Shown here: piece by piece, positions 1-6,843 of the stretch
Numbering within the stretch: position 1 is the stretch's first letter
Layout: each line of letters opens with the position of its first letter
Source: Kiritimatiellia bacterium
GTDB taxonomy: Bacteria > Verrucomicrobiota > Kiritimatiellia > UBA8416 > JADHWI01
Assembly: GCA_016783565.1 (NCBI GenBank)
Contig: JADHWI010000001.1
Span: 1-64,000, forward strand
DNA length: 64,000 nucleotides
Reading direction: 5' to 3'
Program-made: the position numbers and the translations under genes
Notes under the pieces: generated by a model
Database searches by the model: none
What the model was told of the DNA's origin: nothing
What the model saw: only the letters and a program-made list of their open reading frames with translations

Positions 1-44
1 GTTGGGGACTTGACGACCGAAGTAATACGTGCGACAGTAATACC

Positions 45-269
45 ATGAAAGTCACAACAAAAGGTCAGGTGACGATACCTGCGCGGATTCGTGAGTACCT
101 GGATATCGCACCGCACAGCGATGTCGACTTCCGCATTAGCGGTAACGCCGTCGTCTTGGTCAAGCATGAAGGGGGTGACGATGCCGGCGGGAGGTTTGGT
201 GCATTGCGCGGTGTACTTAAGGGAACTCGCACCACAAAAGAGTGGATGAAAGCAACCAGGGGGAACTGA
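45..269 (+). CDS. vapB: VapB-type antitoxin, AbrB/SpoVT fold (cassette 1)
   Basis: This 74-residue protein opens with MKVTTKGQVTIPARIRE, the swapped-hairpin AbrB/SpoVT DNA-binding fold typical of VapB/MazE antitoxins. Members bind their own promoter and neutralise the partner toxin through a C-terminal tail, here the basic stretch after residue 50 (GTRTTKEWMKATRGN). The stop overlaps the PIN-toxin start by one base (TGATG), so translation is coupled. No clear Shine-Dalgarno sequence precedes the ATG. It is the first gene of the proposed integron cassette array, where toxin-antitoxin pairs are common cargo. The family call is secure; the cognate pairing is inferred from the overlap. Confidence 0.88.
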   Translation: MKVTTKGQVTIPARIREYLDIAPHSDVDFRISGNAVVLVKHEGGDDAGGRFGALRGVLKGTRTTKEWMKATRGN

Positions 270-679
270 TGCCGGTACTGGTTGACACCAATGTAATCAT
301 TGATGTTCTCACTGACGACCCGCAATGGGCCGACTGGTCAATCGAGCAACTTGAGGCCAACGCCGGCACCGGGTTGACTATCAACCCGGTGGTATATGCT
401 GAGTTGTGTTTCGGCAGTCCCTCTGTTGATTTCGTCGATGATGTCATCAGGAGATTTGCGCTCATCTACCAGGAAGTCCCTCGGCAGGGGCTATTCCGGG
501 CGGCGAAGGCATTTGCCCGCTACAAAGGGAGAAAGGGGACGAAGACGTCAGTGCTTCCCGACTTCTTCATCGGTGGGCATGCTGAAGCCATCGGTATTCC
601 GCTGCTGACACGAGACACCAAGAGGCTGGGCACCTACTTCCCGAGCGTCACACTGATCTGTCCCCAACAACCGGATTGA
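269..679 (+). CDS. vapC: VapC-type PIN-domain toxin (cassette 1)
   Basis: A PIN-domain ribonuclease of about 136 residues. The acidic Mg2+-binding positions are visible as LVDTNVIIDVL near the start, the glutamate of YAELCFG, and PDFFIGGHA followed by TRDTKRLGTYFP near the C-terminus. VapC toxins cleave tRNA or rRNA when released from VapB. The ORF track begins nine codons earlier at 242, but the ATG at 269 overlaps the antitoxin stop and opens with the conserved PIN strand, so I prefer it. The stop codon (677-679) lies inside the L'' box of the first attC-like site, as is common for cassette genes. Confidence 0.9.
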   Translation: MPVLVDTNVIIDVLTDDPQWADWSIEQLEANAGTGLTINPVVYAELCFGSPSVDFVDDVIRRFALIYQEVPRQGLFRAAKAFARYKGRKGTKTSVLPDFFIGGHAEAIGIPLLTRDTKRLGTYFPSVTLICPQQPD

Positions 680-739
680 ACGCGACTCCGCTAAGGCCGC
701 GGACGGCCTCGCCGGAGAGGTTCATCCGAGGCGTTGAAC
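662..739 (+). other. attC-like site 1 (integron recombination site)
   Basis: An imperfect palindrome with the attC layout: R'' CCCCAAC (662-668), L'' CGGATTGAAC (672-681), L' GTTCATCCG (720-728), R' GTTGAAC (733-739). L'' and L' pair perfectly apart from one extra T, the extrahelical base expected in attC. The R' box fits GTTRRRY and lies 18 bp before the next start codon. The GC-rich centre can fold into an inner hairpin. Confidence 0.7.
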
Positions 740-757
740 ACAGATGAAAGGAAAGAA

Positions 758-1330
758 ATGAACGGAACAAACGCATTGCTTGCAGTCACGATACTGGCGG
801 GGTTGATAGTCCCTGCGTCAACTCTAGCCGAAGACAATCATGCATGTCATTCGTGCGCTGCCGGCGAAATTGAGTTCGGATTCTCGGTCGGGTATGTGCG
901 TCTCGACGAGGATCGAGAGCACCACGAAGAGACCGAGCACGATGACCATGACGAACACTATGGCGAGCATGAAACCACAGATGATGGTATTGCGCTCCAC
1001 GTCCACGTTGGAAAACGCTTGGGGGAAGATGGCATACTCGCCCATCTCTCGCTTGGCATCGCAGGCGAGGTAATTTTCGCTGACCATGAGCACTACGCGC
1101 TCATGGGATTCGCCTCCATTTACCCATGGCGAGGCCTGGTGCTCAGCGTCGGCCCGGGGATTGAGTGGGCCGAGCACGAGGGGGAATGGGAATCAGAATT
1201 CTCCACTCACCTGGAGACGGCCTACGTCTTCGACGTAGGGGCGTGGCACATTGGCCCAGTTGTTGACTACTCGAAGACGGATCATGGAGAACACTTCACC
1301 GCTGGGATCCATTTCGGGGTCCACCTATAG
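758..1330 (+). CDS. Exported histidine-rich protein, probable metal-linked outer-membrane protein
   Basis: About 190 residues with an N-terminal signal peptide (ALLAVTILAGLIVPASTLA). A short CHSC motif follows, then a stretch rich in His, Glu and Asp (roughly residues 45-75: EHHEETEHDDHDEHYGEHE). The second half has alternating strands with Gly and aromatics (GFASIYPWRGLVLSVGPGIEW, HFTAGIHFGVHL) and a near C-terminal aromatic, like a small outer-membrane barrel. A role in binding or sensing divalent metal is only suggested by composition. The start is the ATG at 758, preceded by GGAAAG; the track's TTG at 734 lies inside the R' box of attC site 1. I do not recognise the family. Confidence 0.65.
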   Translation: MNGTNALLAVTILAGLIVPASTLAEDNHACHSCAAGEIEFGFSVGYVRLDEDREHHEETEHDDHDEHYGEHETTDDGIALHVHVGKRLGEDGILAHLSLGIAGEVIFADHEHYALMGFASIYPWRGLVLSVGPGIEWAEHEGEWESEFSTHLETAYVFDVGAWHIGPVVDYSKTDHGEHFTAGIHFGVHL

Positions 1331-1332
1331 GT

Positions 1333-1412
1333 GTCCAACAAGATGCCGACACATACCTTGAACAACCGCGCTACGCACGACCTTCCAAGGATGGTCAGGC
1401 ACGACGTTCGGT
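1333..1412 (+). other. attC-like site 2
   Basis: R'' GTCCAAC (1333-1339, matches RYYYAAC), spacer AAGA, L'' TGCCGAC (1344-1350), L' GTCAGGCA (1394-1401), spacer CGAC, R' GTTCGGT (1406-1412). The L boxes pair with a single unpaired base and the pairing resumes with CCTTG/CCAAGG towards the centre. The R' box keeps GTT but departs from the RRRY tail. It sits between the His-rich gene stop and the next start 14 bp downstream. Confidence 0.65.
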
Positions 1413-1425
1413 AAGGAGAGAAAGA

Positions 1426-1860
1426 ATGACACGAAATACATGTTTGATCGTTTTACTGCTGTGCCTGTGTAGTTGTGGTGGTGCACCCCCCCCAATAGAA
1501 TTGCCAAGTATTTTGGATGTATCGCTCATGTTTGCAGGTGTTGACAATGCTGACCCTGGCATTCCTGATGTTCCCAAATTTGAGGTAACACCAAGTGATT
1601 ATGGCAAAATCCTTGTTCTCTTTGCTGATCGGCAAAGAGATGGTCGTCCAAGCGCGCGGCGAGGACTGGGTCACATTGACGTCAAAACAACAGACGGTCG
1701 CACCATCGACATTGAACTGTACTCGACAGGAGCCGGGCCAGGTGCGTATCGGATTGGAGATATATATTATCGTGGATCCACAGATGCTGAAATCATTGCT
1801 GTGCTGAAAGAGTGTAACCAGCGAAGCAATACCGCACAAAGCAATGGAGGCGATTCCTAA
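1426..1860 (+). CDS. Small hypothetical lipoprotein
   Basis: A 144-residue protein with a type II signal peptide: MTRNTCLIVLLLCLCSCGG, cysteine 17 being the probable lipid anchor. The mature part is short and mostly beta-predicted (KILVLFADRQRDGRP, TTDGRTIDIELYSTG, GAYRIGDIYYRGSTD), ending in a low-complexity polar tail. A GGAGAG Shine-Dalgarno lies just upstream. Its 3' end runs into attC-like site 3, whose L'' box and inner hairpin include the last codons and the stop. No family is recognised; membrane anchoring is the only supported property. Confidence 0.7.
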   Translation: MTRNTCLIVLLLCLCSCGGAPPPIELPSILDVSLMFAGVDNADPGIPDVPKFEVTPSDYGKILVLFADRQRDGRPSARRGLGHIDVKTTDGRTIDIELYSTGAGPGAYRIGDIYYRGSTDAEIIAVLKECNQRSNTAQSNGGDS

Positions 1861-1899
1861 AACCGCGGTTTCAGGAACACCTCATTGCAGCCGTTCGCC
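1831..1899 (+). other. attC-like site 3
   Basis: L'' GCAATGGAGG (1841-1850) pairs with L' CCTCATTGC (1880-1888) perfectly except for one extra G. Between them lies a near-perfect hairpin TTCCTaAAACC/GGTTTcAGGAA (1854-1877). R' is GTTCGCC (1893-1899); the R'' partner ACCGCAC (1831-1837) is degenerate. The lipoprotein stop codon is inside the inner hairpin. Confidence 0.65.
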
Positions 1900-1925
1900 A
1901 TACTGAAGAAAAGGAAAGATTAAAA

Positions 1926-2609
1926 ATGAAACGATTATTCATTGCAGCACTATTTATGACTACTATCGCACTGCAGTCACTATTTGCAGGAGATGGGAAA
2001 AAATCTGAATTACCCAAAGTCTTAATTATTGGAGATTCCATATCCATTGGATATACCCCCCACGTTAAGAAAGCCTTGGAGGGCAAGGCGGTAGTAAAGC
2101 ATCACAGAGGCAATGCAGGACCTACCATACGGGGACTTGCCAACATAGAGAAATGGCTGGGTGATACCAAGTGGGATGTCATCCATTTCAACTGGGGACT
2201 TTGGGACATGTACGGATGGGAGTACTGGAAGCAGGATCGCTCACCCGCGAAGTATAAAGAAAGGCTCGAGAAACTTGTCAGCCGTCTGAAAGACACTGGA
2301 GCCATACTTATTTGGGCCACCACAACGCCCGCTTGTCCCATGCCTGAGATAAGCATGGTAAAGAGATTCAAAGAAGGCAGCGCTGTTGTTTCCCCTGAAA
2401 CGGAAAAGAAGTACCTTGAGGTGGCCAGGGAGGTAATGAAGAAACACAACATCACTATGAATGACTTGCATAAACTGATAAAAGACAAGCGAAAGCTATA
2501 TGCGAAGGCAGACAATGATGTCCACTACAACACGGCAGGCCAAAAGAAACTGGCAGAGCGAGTCGCGATTGCAATACAAGAGAGCTTAAAAGGCGAACAA
2601 ACAAATTGA
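1926..2609 (+). CDS. Secreted SGNH/GDSL hydrolase (probable carbohydrate esterase)
   Basis: A 227-residue protein with a signal peptide (MKRLFIAALFMTTIALQSLFA) and SGNH blocks. Block I is VLIIGDSISIGY with the nucleophile Ser near residue 38. The region GNAGPTIRGLANIEKW contributes the oxyanion Gly, and FNWGLWDMYG stands where block III (GxND) is expected. The C-terminal NDVHYN stands where DxxH is normal, so the exact Asp of the catalytic pair is displaced or supplied by a neighbouring Asp. Family members deacetylate polysaccharides or cleave other esters. Its neighbours, a beta-helix protein and a sulfatase further along, fit glycan breakdown. Codon use is more AT-rich than the core genes, consistent with transfer. 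Confidence 0.82.
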   Translation: MKRLFIAALFMTTIALQSLFAGDGKKSELPKVLIIGDSISIGYTPHVKKALEGKAVVKHHRGNAGPTIRGLANIEKWLGDTKWDVIHFNWGLWDMYGWEYWKQDRSPAKYKERLEKLVSRLKDTGAILIWATTTPACPMPEISMVKRFKEGSAVVSPETEKKYLEVAREVMKKHNITMNDLHKLIKDKRKLYAKADNDVHYNTAGQKKLAERVAIAIQESLKGEQTN

Positions 2610-2660
2610 CCACTACAAATCAAACGCCGTTTGATTTGAGGGTCATTCAAAGCGTTCGAT
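2592..2660 (+). other. attC-like site 4, with long central hairpin
   Basis: R'' GGCGAAC (2592-2598) and R' GTTCGAT (2654-2660) pair over CGAAC/GTTCG. L'' TGACC (2607-2611) pairs with L' GGTCA (2641-2645), with equal 8-nt spacers. The centre is a perfect 10-bp hairpin, CAAATCAAAC-GCC-GTTTGATTTG (2616-2638). The SGNH hydrolase stop TGA is the first three bases of the L'' match, and the beta-helix gene starts 10 bp after R'. Confidence 0.75.
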
Positions 2661-2669
2661 GGAGAGAGA

Positions 2670-3893
2670 ATGAAATCTACACTGATCGCTATGGCAACTG
2701 CATTCTTGCTGCCTGCGTACCACGGTCATGCAGGGGATTACTACGCGATTCCGGGCAAGGGAAATGCTGAGAATCCGGGTACAATGTCGCATCCCTGGGG
2801 AACGCTGGAACAAGCTGCACGAGAAGGGAAACTCACCAAGTTGAGGGGTGGCGACCGAGTTCTCCTTGGTTCCGGCTATCACGGCCATGTGCAGTTTCAG
2901 GGAGAGAACAAGACAATGGTCGTCATAGAGCCGATGAAGGGACAGAAGCCAGAACTTGGAAGACTGACCATCACAAAAGGCTCAAACTGGACCGTCAGGA
3001 GGTTGACAATAAGCCCTTCCTGCGGAGACAAGAAATATAAAGGAAGCATTGTGACCATTGCGGAGGGAGGCTCCTCACACACCGTTATTCTTGAAGATTG
3101 CTTTGTCCACACAACAACCAACACCTCAAAATGGGGCCCAGCAGATTGGACGGGAGCAAACTCAGGCATATTCATGGGAAGGCACGGAAAGAACCTTACG
3201 TTGAGAAACAACTACGTTCTTAACACCCGGTTTGGCATATCCTTGTGCGCTTACGATTCCCTTTGTGAGGGAAATGTTGTCTCCGATTTCTCAGGTGACG
3301 GCATCCGAATAACTCGAGACGGTATTACTGTGCAGCTGAATGTCATCAAGAATGTATACGTTGGCGAGGAAGATGGAGACAAGAACCATGATGACGCCAT
3401 TCAGTGCTTCCTATTCAACAAAGGAACAGGCACGGTTCGAAACGTTGATGTTCGACACAACCTGATCATGAACCAGGAGGAGGAAGGCCGTCCTTATGCT
3501 ACCATTTTCCAGGCCATAGGATTCTTCGATGGTCCGCTGGTGAACTTCCGTGTTGAGGGAAACGTAATCGGCGTTAAGCACTGGCACGGAGTGAGCCTGT
3601 ATGATGCCCAGAACTGCACCATAATCAACAATGTAGTCTTCAATCCTTGGGGCGGTCGGTTTACCCCATGGGTCATGCTGGGCTCAAAGCAGAATAAGGC
3701 GCGCGGCAACACGGTCACCGGAAACTACGCCCACAAGTTCAACTTCAAGGCGGATCCGTCAGTCAAGAGCTCGGACAACAAAGAGGTAACAGACAAGGTG
3801 TTCCTGGCGGCGAGGAGAAGATTGATTGATACAATCAACAAGAGATTCGAAGATCGACATCCTGTCGCCGGGCGAAGAAGACTCAAGAGGTAA
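2670..3893 (+). CDS. Secreted right-handed parallel beta-helix protein (polysaccharide lyase/hydrolase-like)
   Basis: A 407-residue exported protein. A signal peptide (LIAMATAFLLPAYHGHA) is followed by a PGxGNAENPGT...PWGTLEQAA segment typical of the N-terminal cap of beta-helix proteins. Next come regular coils of N-rich turns (NLTLRNNYVLNTRFGIS, GNVVSDFSGDGIRI, NTVTGNYAHKFNF), as in pectate-lyase-fold and DUF1565 proteins. Such folds usually bind or cleave acidic polysaccharides. No catalytic residues can be assigned with confidence. The start has a GGAGAG Shine-Dalgarno and lies 10 bp after attC-like site 4, next to an SGNH esterase, suggesting glycan-degrading cassette cargo. Confidence 0.78.
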   Translation: MKSTLIAMATAFLLPAYHGHAGDYYAIPGKGNAENPGTMSHPWGTLEQAAREGKLTKLRGGDRVLLGSGYHGHVQFQGENKTMVVIEPMKGQKPELGRLTITKGSNWTVRRLTISPSCGDKKYKGSIVTIAEGGSSHTVILEDCFVHTTTNTSKWGPADWTGANSGIFMGRHGKNLTLRNNYVLNTRFGISLCAYDSLCEGNVVSDFSGDGIRITRDGITVQLNVIKNVYVGEEDGDKNHDDAIQCFLFNKGTGTVRNVDVRHNLIMNQEEEGRPYATIFQAIGFFDGPLVNFRVEGNVIGVKHWHGVSLYDAQNCTIINNVVFNPWGGRFTPWVMLGSKQNKARGNTVTGNYAHKFNFKADPSVKSSDNKEVTDKVFLAARRRLIDTINKRFEDRHPVAGRRRLKR

Positions 3894-3922
3894 ACCTATC
3901 AAGAATCAGACTCATCGATCGG

Positions 3923-3941
3923 GACAATTTACCTTATTGTC
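3923..3941. repeat. Inverted repeat downstream of the beta-helix gene
   Basis: GACAAT and ATTGTC flank a 7-nt loop, extendable to CGGGACAAT/ATTGTCGCG with one mismatch. There is no T-tract, so it is a weak terminator candidate. The surrounding 3894-4159 gap holds no recognisable gene or attC pair; the ORF at 3988-4215 lacks any protein-like pattern. Confidence 0.35.
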
Positions 3942-4159
3942 GCGTAGCCGCGCCAAAAGGTGATTGTAAACATTCGGATCAATAGATTTGATGTTCCGCA
4001 ATAGTTCTGGTATGAATATAGTTATGAATAAAAGCATAACGAGACTTGGTAAAATAGGAGACAAAAGGAACGATGACTTCGTACCTGGTTCGCCAAGTTC
4101 TCGCTTGGACCTTGTATGGCCTCTGACGGAGGAAGTCGCATCTTTAAGTCAACATCACG

Positions 4160-4618
4160 ATGTTAAACGAAGACTACAAAGAAATGTTACAGTCGTTAAT
4201 CGGCGAGAACGTTAAATTTATTCTCGTCGGTGCATACGCTCTCGCTGCTCATGGCTACCCCCGTGCAACCATGGATATTGATATATGGGTAATGCCAGCT
4301 CCTGACAATGCTGATGCTGTTTTAAAAGCATTAAATAAATTTGGGGCACCCCTTCACGGGTTGACATCCGATGATCTTCTAAAGCCGGATACCATTTTCC
4401 AGATTGGTGTGGCCCCGAGAAGAATAGATATTATCACTGGAGTTTCGGGACTGGATTTTGAGTCTGCATTTGCAAACTCAATACGAACAGAAATTGAAGG
4501 CTTAATGATTAACATCCCCTCACTAGATGACCTTATCTGCAACAAGAAAGCATCAGGAAGATCAAAAGATATAGCCGATGCTGAAGCATTAGAGAGCCTT
4601 AAATTATCCGATCTCTGA
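4160..4618 (+). CDS. AbiEii/MNT-like nucleotidyltransferase-fold protein
   Basis: A 152-residue protein with a nucleotidyltransferase core. FILVGAYALAAHGYPRATMDIDIWV carries the G-x-x-A-L and hxD-hD elements of the AbiEii/DUF6036 group, and later SLDDLICNKKASGRSKDIADAEAL matches the helical K/R-DxxD region. Relatives act as the nucleotidyltransferase partner in toxin-antitoxin or abortive-infection pairs. GAYAL replaces the usual GGxAL. No HEPN or second component is adjacent: the next gene encodes an RHH antitoxin-like protein in its own unit. The start overlaps an AACATC-AC-GATGTT palindrome. Codon use is AT-rich compared with the core, pointing to acquisition. Confidence 0.72.
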   Translation: MLNEDYKEMLQSLIGENVKFILVGAYALAAHGYPRATMDIDIWVMPAPDNADAVLKALNKFGAPLHGLTSDDLLKPDTIFQIGVAPRRIDIITGVSGLDFESAFANSIRTEIEGLMINIPSLDDLICNKKASGRSKDIADAEALESLKLSDL

Positions 4619-4638
4619 TATGAACCTGACTGTTCATA
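4619..4638. repeat. Short hairpin just after the nucleotidyltransferase gene
   Basis: A perfect 7-bp stem TATGAAC/GTTCATA with a 6-nt loop, beginning one base after the stop codon. There is no T-run. It may be a weak terminator or mRNA 3' stabiliser. Confidence 0.4.
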
Positions 4639-4687
4639 GCCGCGCTTTCATCGCGCCTACTTCAGCAGGTTATGTTTGCCGCAACTA

Positions 4688-4726
4688 TGTGTGCTATTGT
4701 GTTCACCTAGTAGACATAGGCACACA
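4688..4726 (+). promoter_or_regulatory. Spaced inverted repeat, probable operator of the RHH gene
   Basis: TGTGTGCTAT and ATAGGCACACA form an inverted repeat (10 of 11 positions, one inserted G) about 20-57 bp before the RHH start. RHH antitoxins commonly bind such repeats to repress themselves. The sequence shows the repeat; the regulatory role is inferred. Confidence 0.45.
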
Positions 4727-4745
4727 CTACAACAGAAGCTTAACC

Positions 4746-4916
4746 ATGTCTCAGACCGTAACACTCAAACTTGACGATGCCGTCTATCAGAAGTTCAAAG
4801 GGTTGGCCGCTCACGTCAACCGGCCCCTCTCAAATTTTATTCAGACGGCTGCACTTCGCTTCGTAGAGGAGCACGAGGTCGTTGACGAATACGAAATGGC
4901 TGAAATCAAAGCTTAA
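4746..4916 (+). CDS. Ribbon-helix-helix antitoxin-like protein, toxin absent
   Basis: A 56-residue protein: MSQTVTLKLDDAVYQKFKG forms the N-terminal ribbon, followed by two helices (HVNRPLSNFIQTAALRFVEE) and an acidic tail (EHEVVDEYEMAEI) like those that wrap around RelE/ParE toxins. The ORF track extends it to 4620, but the RHH ribbon starts at the ATG at 4746, behind an inverted repeat that looks like its operator. No RelE/ParE-type toxin follows; the next 215 bp hold only repeats. It is either an orphan antitoxin left after toxin loss or an independent small regulator. Confidence 0.7.
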   Translation: MSQTVTLKLDDAVYQKFKGLAAHVNRPLSNFIQTAALRFVEEHEVVDEYEMAEIKA

Positions 4917-4933
4917 AAAATAGGGACACACCC

Positions 4934-4957
4934 TTTATGCTATCAATTAAGCATAAA
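4934..4957. repeat. Perfect 8-bp inverted repeat after the RHH gene
   Basis: TTTATGCT-ATCAATTA-AGCATAAA, a perfect 8-bp stem 17 bp after the stop. It is AT-rich without a following T-tract, so it is a possible weak bidirectional terminator. Nothing else is recognisable in 4917-5048. Confidence 0.5.
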
Positions 4958-5048
4958 TGACCCGTAACAGGTGGCGTATTTAATCATTCTGCACCAAGGG
5001 ACTTCTGGACCATGATTTCGGCAAAACAAGATTCTCGATGCGATTTCT

Positions 5049-5101
5049 GAACAACGAAGATTTTCAGCGTTATCCAGAAACGCATCAGAATGACGTTGGA
5101 C
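5049..5101 (+). other. attC-like site 5 (weaker)
   Basis: R'' GAACAAC (5049-5055), spacer GAAG, L'' beginning ATTTTCA, an inner GCGTT/AACGC stem, L' TCAGAAT (5085-5091), spacer GAC, R' GTTGGAC (5095-5101, a full GTTRRRY match). The L pairing is imperfect, so confidence is lower than for sites 1-4. It precedes the phosphoesterase start by 30 bp. Confidence 0.4.
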
Positions 5102-5131
5102 ATGTAGATGAATATCGGAAGGAAGTGAGAA

Positions 5132-6013
5132 ATGATTGATCAGCTCAGCAGAAGATTGTTTATTAAGAGCTCAGTATTTGCTGCAGGTGCGGCGGCGCTA
5201 GGGATAGTGGAGCTTACCTATGCCACGCAAGGAGATTCGTGTCGCTGGGCACTACTTTCAGATACGCATATTCCGGCTGATAAAACCGAAAAGTACCGCG
5301 GTTACTCAATGATTGATAACATGGATAATGTTGTCCCCGGTGTTGCCGTGTCAAAACCTGATGGTATTGGAATTACCGGCGATATTGCGCGTCTGTCAGG
5401 CAAATCGGAGGACTATCTGGTTGTAAAAGAGTATGTCGACAAACTCACTCTGGTGGCGCCCGTCTTTATGGCTCTTGGAAATCATGACCACTTTAAGAAC
5501 TTTAACGCGGCTTTTCCCTCAACATCCGGAGAAAAAGCACAAGTCAAGGGTAAGCACGTCACTGTAGTTAATTCAGGGCCTGTGCGTTTGATCTTTCTGG
5601 ATTCACTTCAAATCACAAACTATGTCGCCGGGCGACTGGGACAGGCACAGCGCAATTGGCTGCAGAAATATTTGACTAAATCGGATAAAAAACCAACGAT
5701 TCTTCTCTTGCATCATTCCTTTGGCGGAGGCGACGGTGATTTACAGGATGACTTAAGGTTCTTCAAAGTAATACAACCGCATCGCAATGTGAAAGCGGTT
5801 ATTTATGGACACTCGCATTGCTACCGCTTTTCCAAGCAAGATGATCTGGATTTGATCAACCTTCCGTCTACCGCTTACGTCTTCAACAATAAGTTTCCCG
5901 TTGGCTGGGTGGATGCTGAATTTTCAGCTACAGGAGCATCATTGAAACTCAGGGCAATCGCGGGCAATAAAGCAGACGAAGGTAAAGTCACAAAGATTAA
6001 GTGGCGAAGCTGA
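5132..6013 (+). CDS. Tat-exported calcineurin-like metallophosphoesterase
   Basis: A 293-residue protein with a twin-arginine leader (SRRLFIKSSVFAAGAAALG) and the full metallophosphoesterase motif set: SDTHIPA (metal-binding D and H, residues about 44-46), TGDIARLSG, GNHDH, LLHHSF and YGHSH. It probably acts as a periplasmic phosphodiesterase or monoesterase with two metal ions; the substrate is unknown. AAGGAAGTGAG upstream gives a good Shine-Dalgarno. It is 293 residues long, near the size of CpdA/Icc-type enzymes, but the Tat leader suggests an exported purple-phosphatase-like role. It lies in the accessory array next to exported sulfatase and esterase genes. Confidence 0.87.
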   Translation: MIDQLSRRLFIKSSVFAAGAAALGIVELTYATQGDSCRWALLSDTHIPADKTEKYRGYSMIDNMDNVVPGVAVSKPDGIGITGDIARLSGKSEDYLVVKEYVDKLTLVAPVFMALGNHDHFKNFNAAFPSTSGEKAQVKGKHVTVVNSGPVRLIFLDSLQITNYVAGRLGQAQRNWLQKYLTKSDKKPTILLLHHSFGGGDGDLQDDLRFFKVIQPHRNVKAVIYGHSHCYRFSKQDDLDLINLPSTAYVFNNKFPVGWVDAEFSATGASLKLRAIAGNKADEGKVTKIKWRS

Positions 6014-6114
6014 TTGCATTAGAATACAAAAAAGCTACTACAAAAGGAGCCAAAACACTGCAGAGCTACGTCGCTAAACGCGCCGAGTCTGAGTGTGAAC
6101 ATTCAACACAGAAA

Positions 6115-6465
6115 ATGAAGAAGAACATAGCAGCAATACTGATTACGTTCACCGTGGGGCTGATCTTCGCCTTGACCATGGCCGTATCAAACATGCGAGT
6201 CCCTCATCGCGGCTTTCCTTTTCTATTGGATCTTCTTCACTTCAGCTTGCCACGGTGGGCGAGGATGCCCGCATACTTCGCTGGGCCAACCGTTGGCATT
6301 ATCCTTCAAATCACTAGTCTGGTGTTTGTCATCCGCAAACGTTTCTCGGGACTCTCGAGGCGCCAGCGCATAATATGTTGCATTGTTTGGTCACTGCTCC
6401 TTGTGATATTCTTGCTGGTGTGTGGATACTTTACGATGGCTTCGGTCGTGTCGTGGTTTGGATAG
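6115..6465 (+). CDS. Small hypothetical membrane protein, three predicted TM segments
   Basis: 116 residues from the ATG at 6115 (MKKNIAAILITF). Three hydrophobic segments are visible: IAAILITFTVGLIFALTMAV, PTVGIILQITSLVFVI, and IICCIVWSLLLVIFLLVCGYF. Basic loops (RKRFSGLSRRQR) suggest orientation by the positive-inside rule. The track's longer version from 6001 overlaps the phosphoesterase stop and adds a polar stretch without protein-like features, so I use the internal start. I recognise no family and infer no function. Confidence 0.55.
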   Translation: MKKNIAAILITFTVGLIFALTMAVSNMRVPHRGFPFLLDLLHFSLPRWARMPAYFAGPTVGIILQITSLVFVIRKRFSGLSRRQRIICCIVWSLLLVIFLLVCGYFTMASVVSWFG

Positions 6466-6479
6466 AAAGGACTATGTGT

Positions 6480-6660
6480 CGAATCGGGTGCCTGTGACTG
6501 ACTGAGAAATCCTCAGCCAGCCACAGGTCCCACACCACCAATCATGCGGGTCCGCACTTGACGGTTCCGATCAGGCGATCAGGGTTGCCCCCCCCGCTCG
6601 GTTACCCTCACGAAGTTGGCTTCACGTAGTCGTTCACGTTTTCACGTGCGGTCCTCCTAC
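6480..6660 (-). mobile_element. Structured non-coding segment, possible group II intron remnant
   Basis: On the minus strand this stretch has a GNRA-type hairpin (CACGT-GAAA-ACGTG, 6635-6648) and then a GTGCGGACCCGCATG...GGTGGTGTGGG segment. It ends with a 16-bp stem CCTGTGGCTGGCTGAG/CTCAGTCAGTCACAGG (two G-U pairs). The order and wording resemble the 3' structural end of bacterial group II introns, from memory only. No reverse transcriptase is present, so at most a remnant remains. Orientation opposite to the cassettes would fit attC-targeting group IIC introns. An eight-C run (plus strand) lies within. Confidence 0.35.
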
Positions 6661-6685
6661 AGGAAACTTGCACCCCGTTTACAAC

Positions 6686-6702
6686 ACGCCCATGCTGGGC
6701 GT
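6686..6702. repeat. 7-bp hairpin in the 6466-6843 gap
   Basis: ACGCCCA-TGC-TGGGCGT, a perfect stem with a 3-nt loop, between the intron-like segment and the second VapBC pair. The remainder of 6703-6790 shows no feature I can name. Confidence 0.4.
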
Positions 6703-6793
6703 ACACAAAGCATTGCACAGCGACGTGGTAAACCGCGCGCGTGAACGCAGCCGTTGTGCCCGAAAGAATAGGCTAGACGCATGCGCCAACCAT

Positions 6794-6810
6794 TGCATAC
6801 TATATATGCA
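6794..6810 (+). promoter_or_regulatory. Palindromic operator candidate upstream of vapBC 2
   Basis: A perfect palindrome TGCATA-CTATA-TATGCA, with a second half-site TATATGCA at 6825-6832, directly before the antitoxin gene. VapB-type antitoxins autorepress through such AT-rich palindromes overlapping the promoter. The repeat is seen; its function is inferred. Confidence 0.5.
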
Positions 6811-6843
6811 CACACACAGGAAACTATATGCATGGAGAAACCT

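Noticed and set aside
1-7. GTTGGGG at the window start as another R' box
   Set aside because: It would fit a cassette boundary before vapBC 1, but the rest of the site lies outside the window and the last base does not match.
3894-4159. attC site after the beta-helix gene
   Set aside because: I looked for AAC/GTT boxes with paired L boxes and found none convincing; the cassette boundary here, if any, is unclear.
4146-4169. GTTAAAC at the nucleotidyltransferase start as an R' box
   Set aside because: It fits GTTRRRY but lies inside the first codons and has no matching L or R'' box upstream; treated as chance.
3988-4215. 75-residue ORF before the nucleotidyltransferase
   Set aside because: It overlaps the start of the better supported gene, has no ribosome-binding site and no protein-like pattern.
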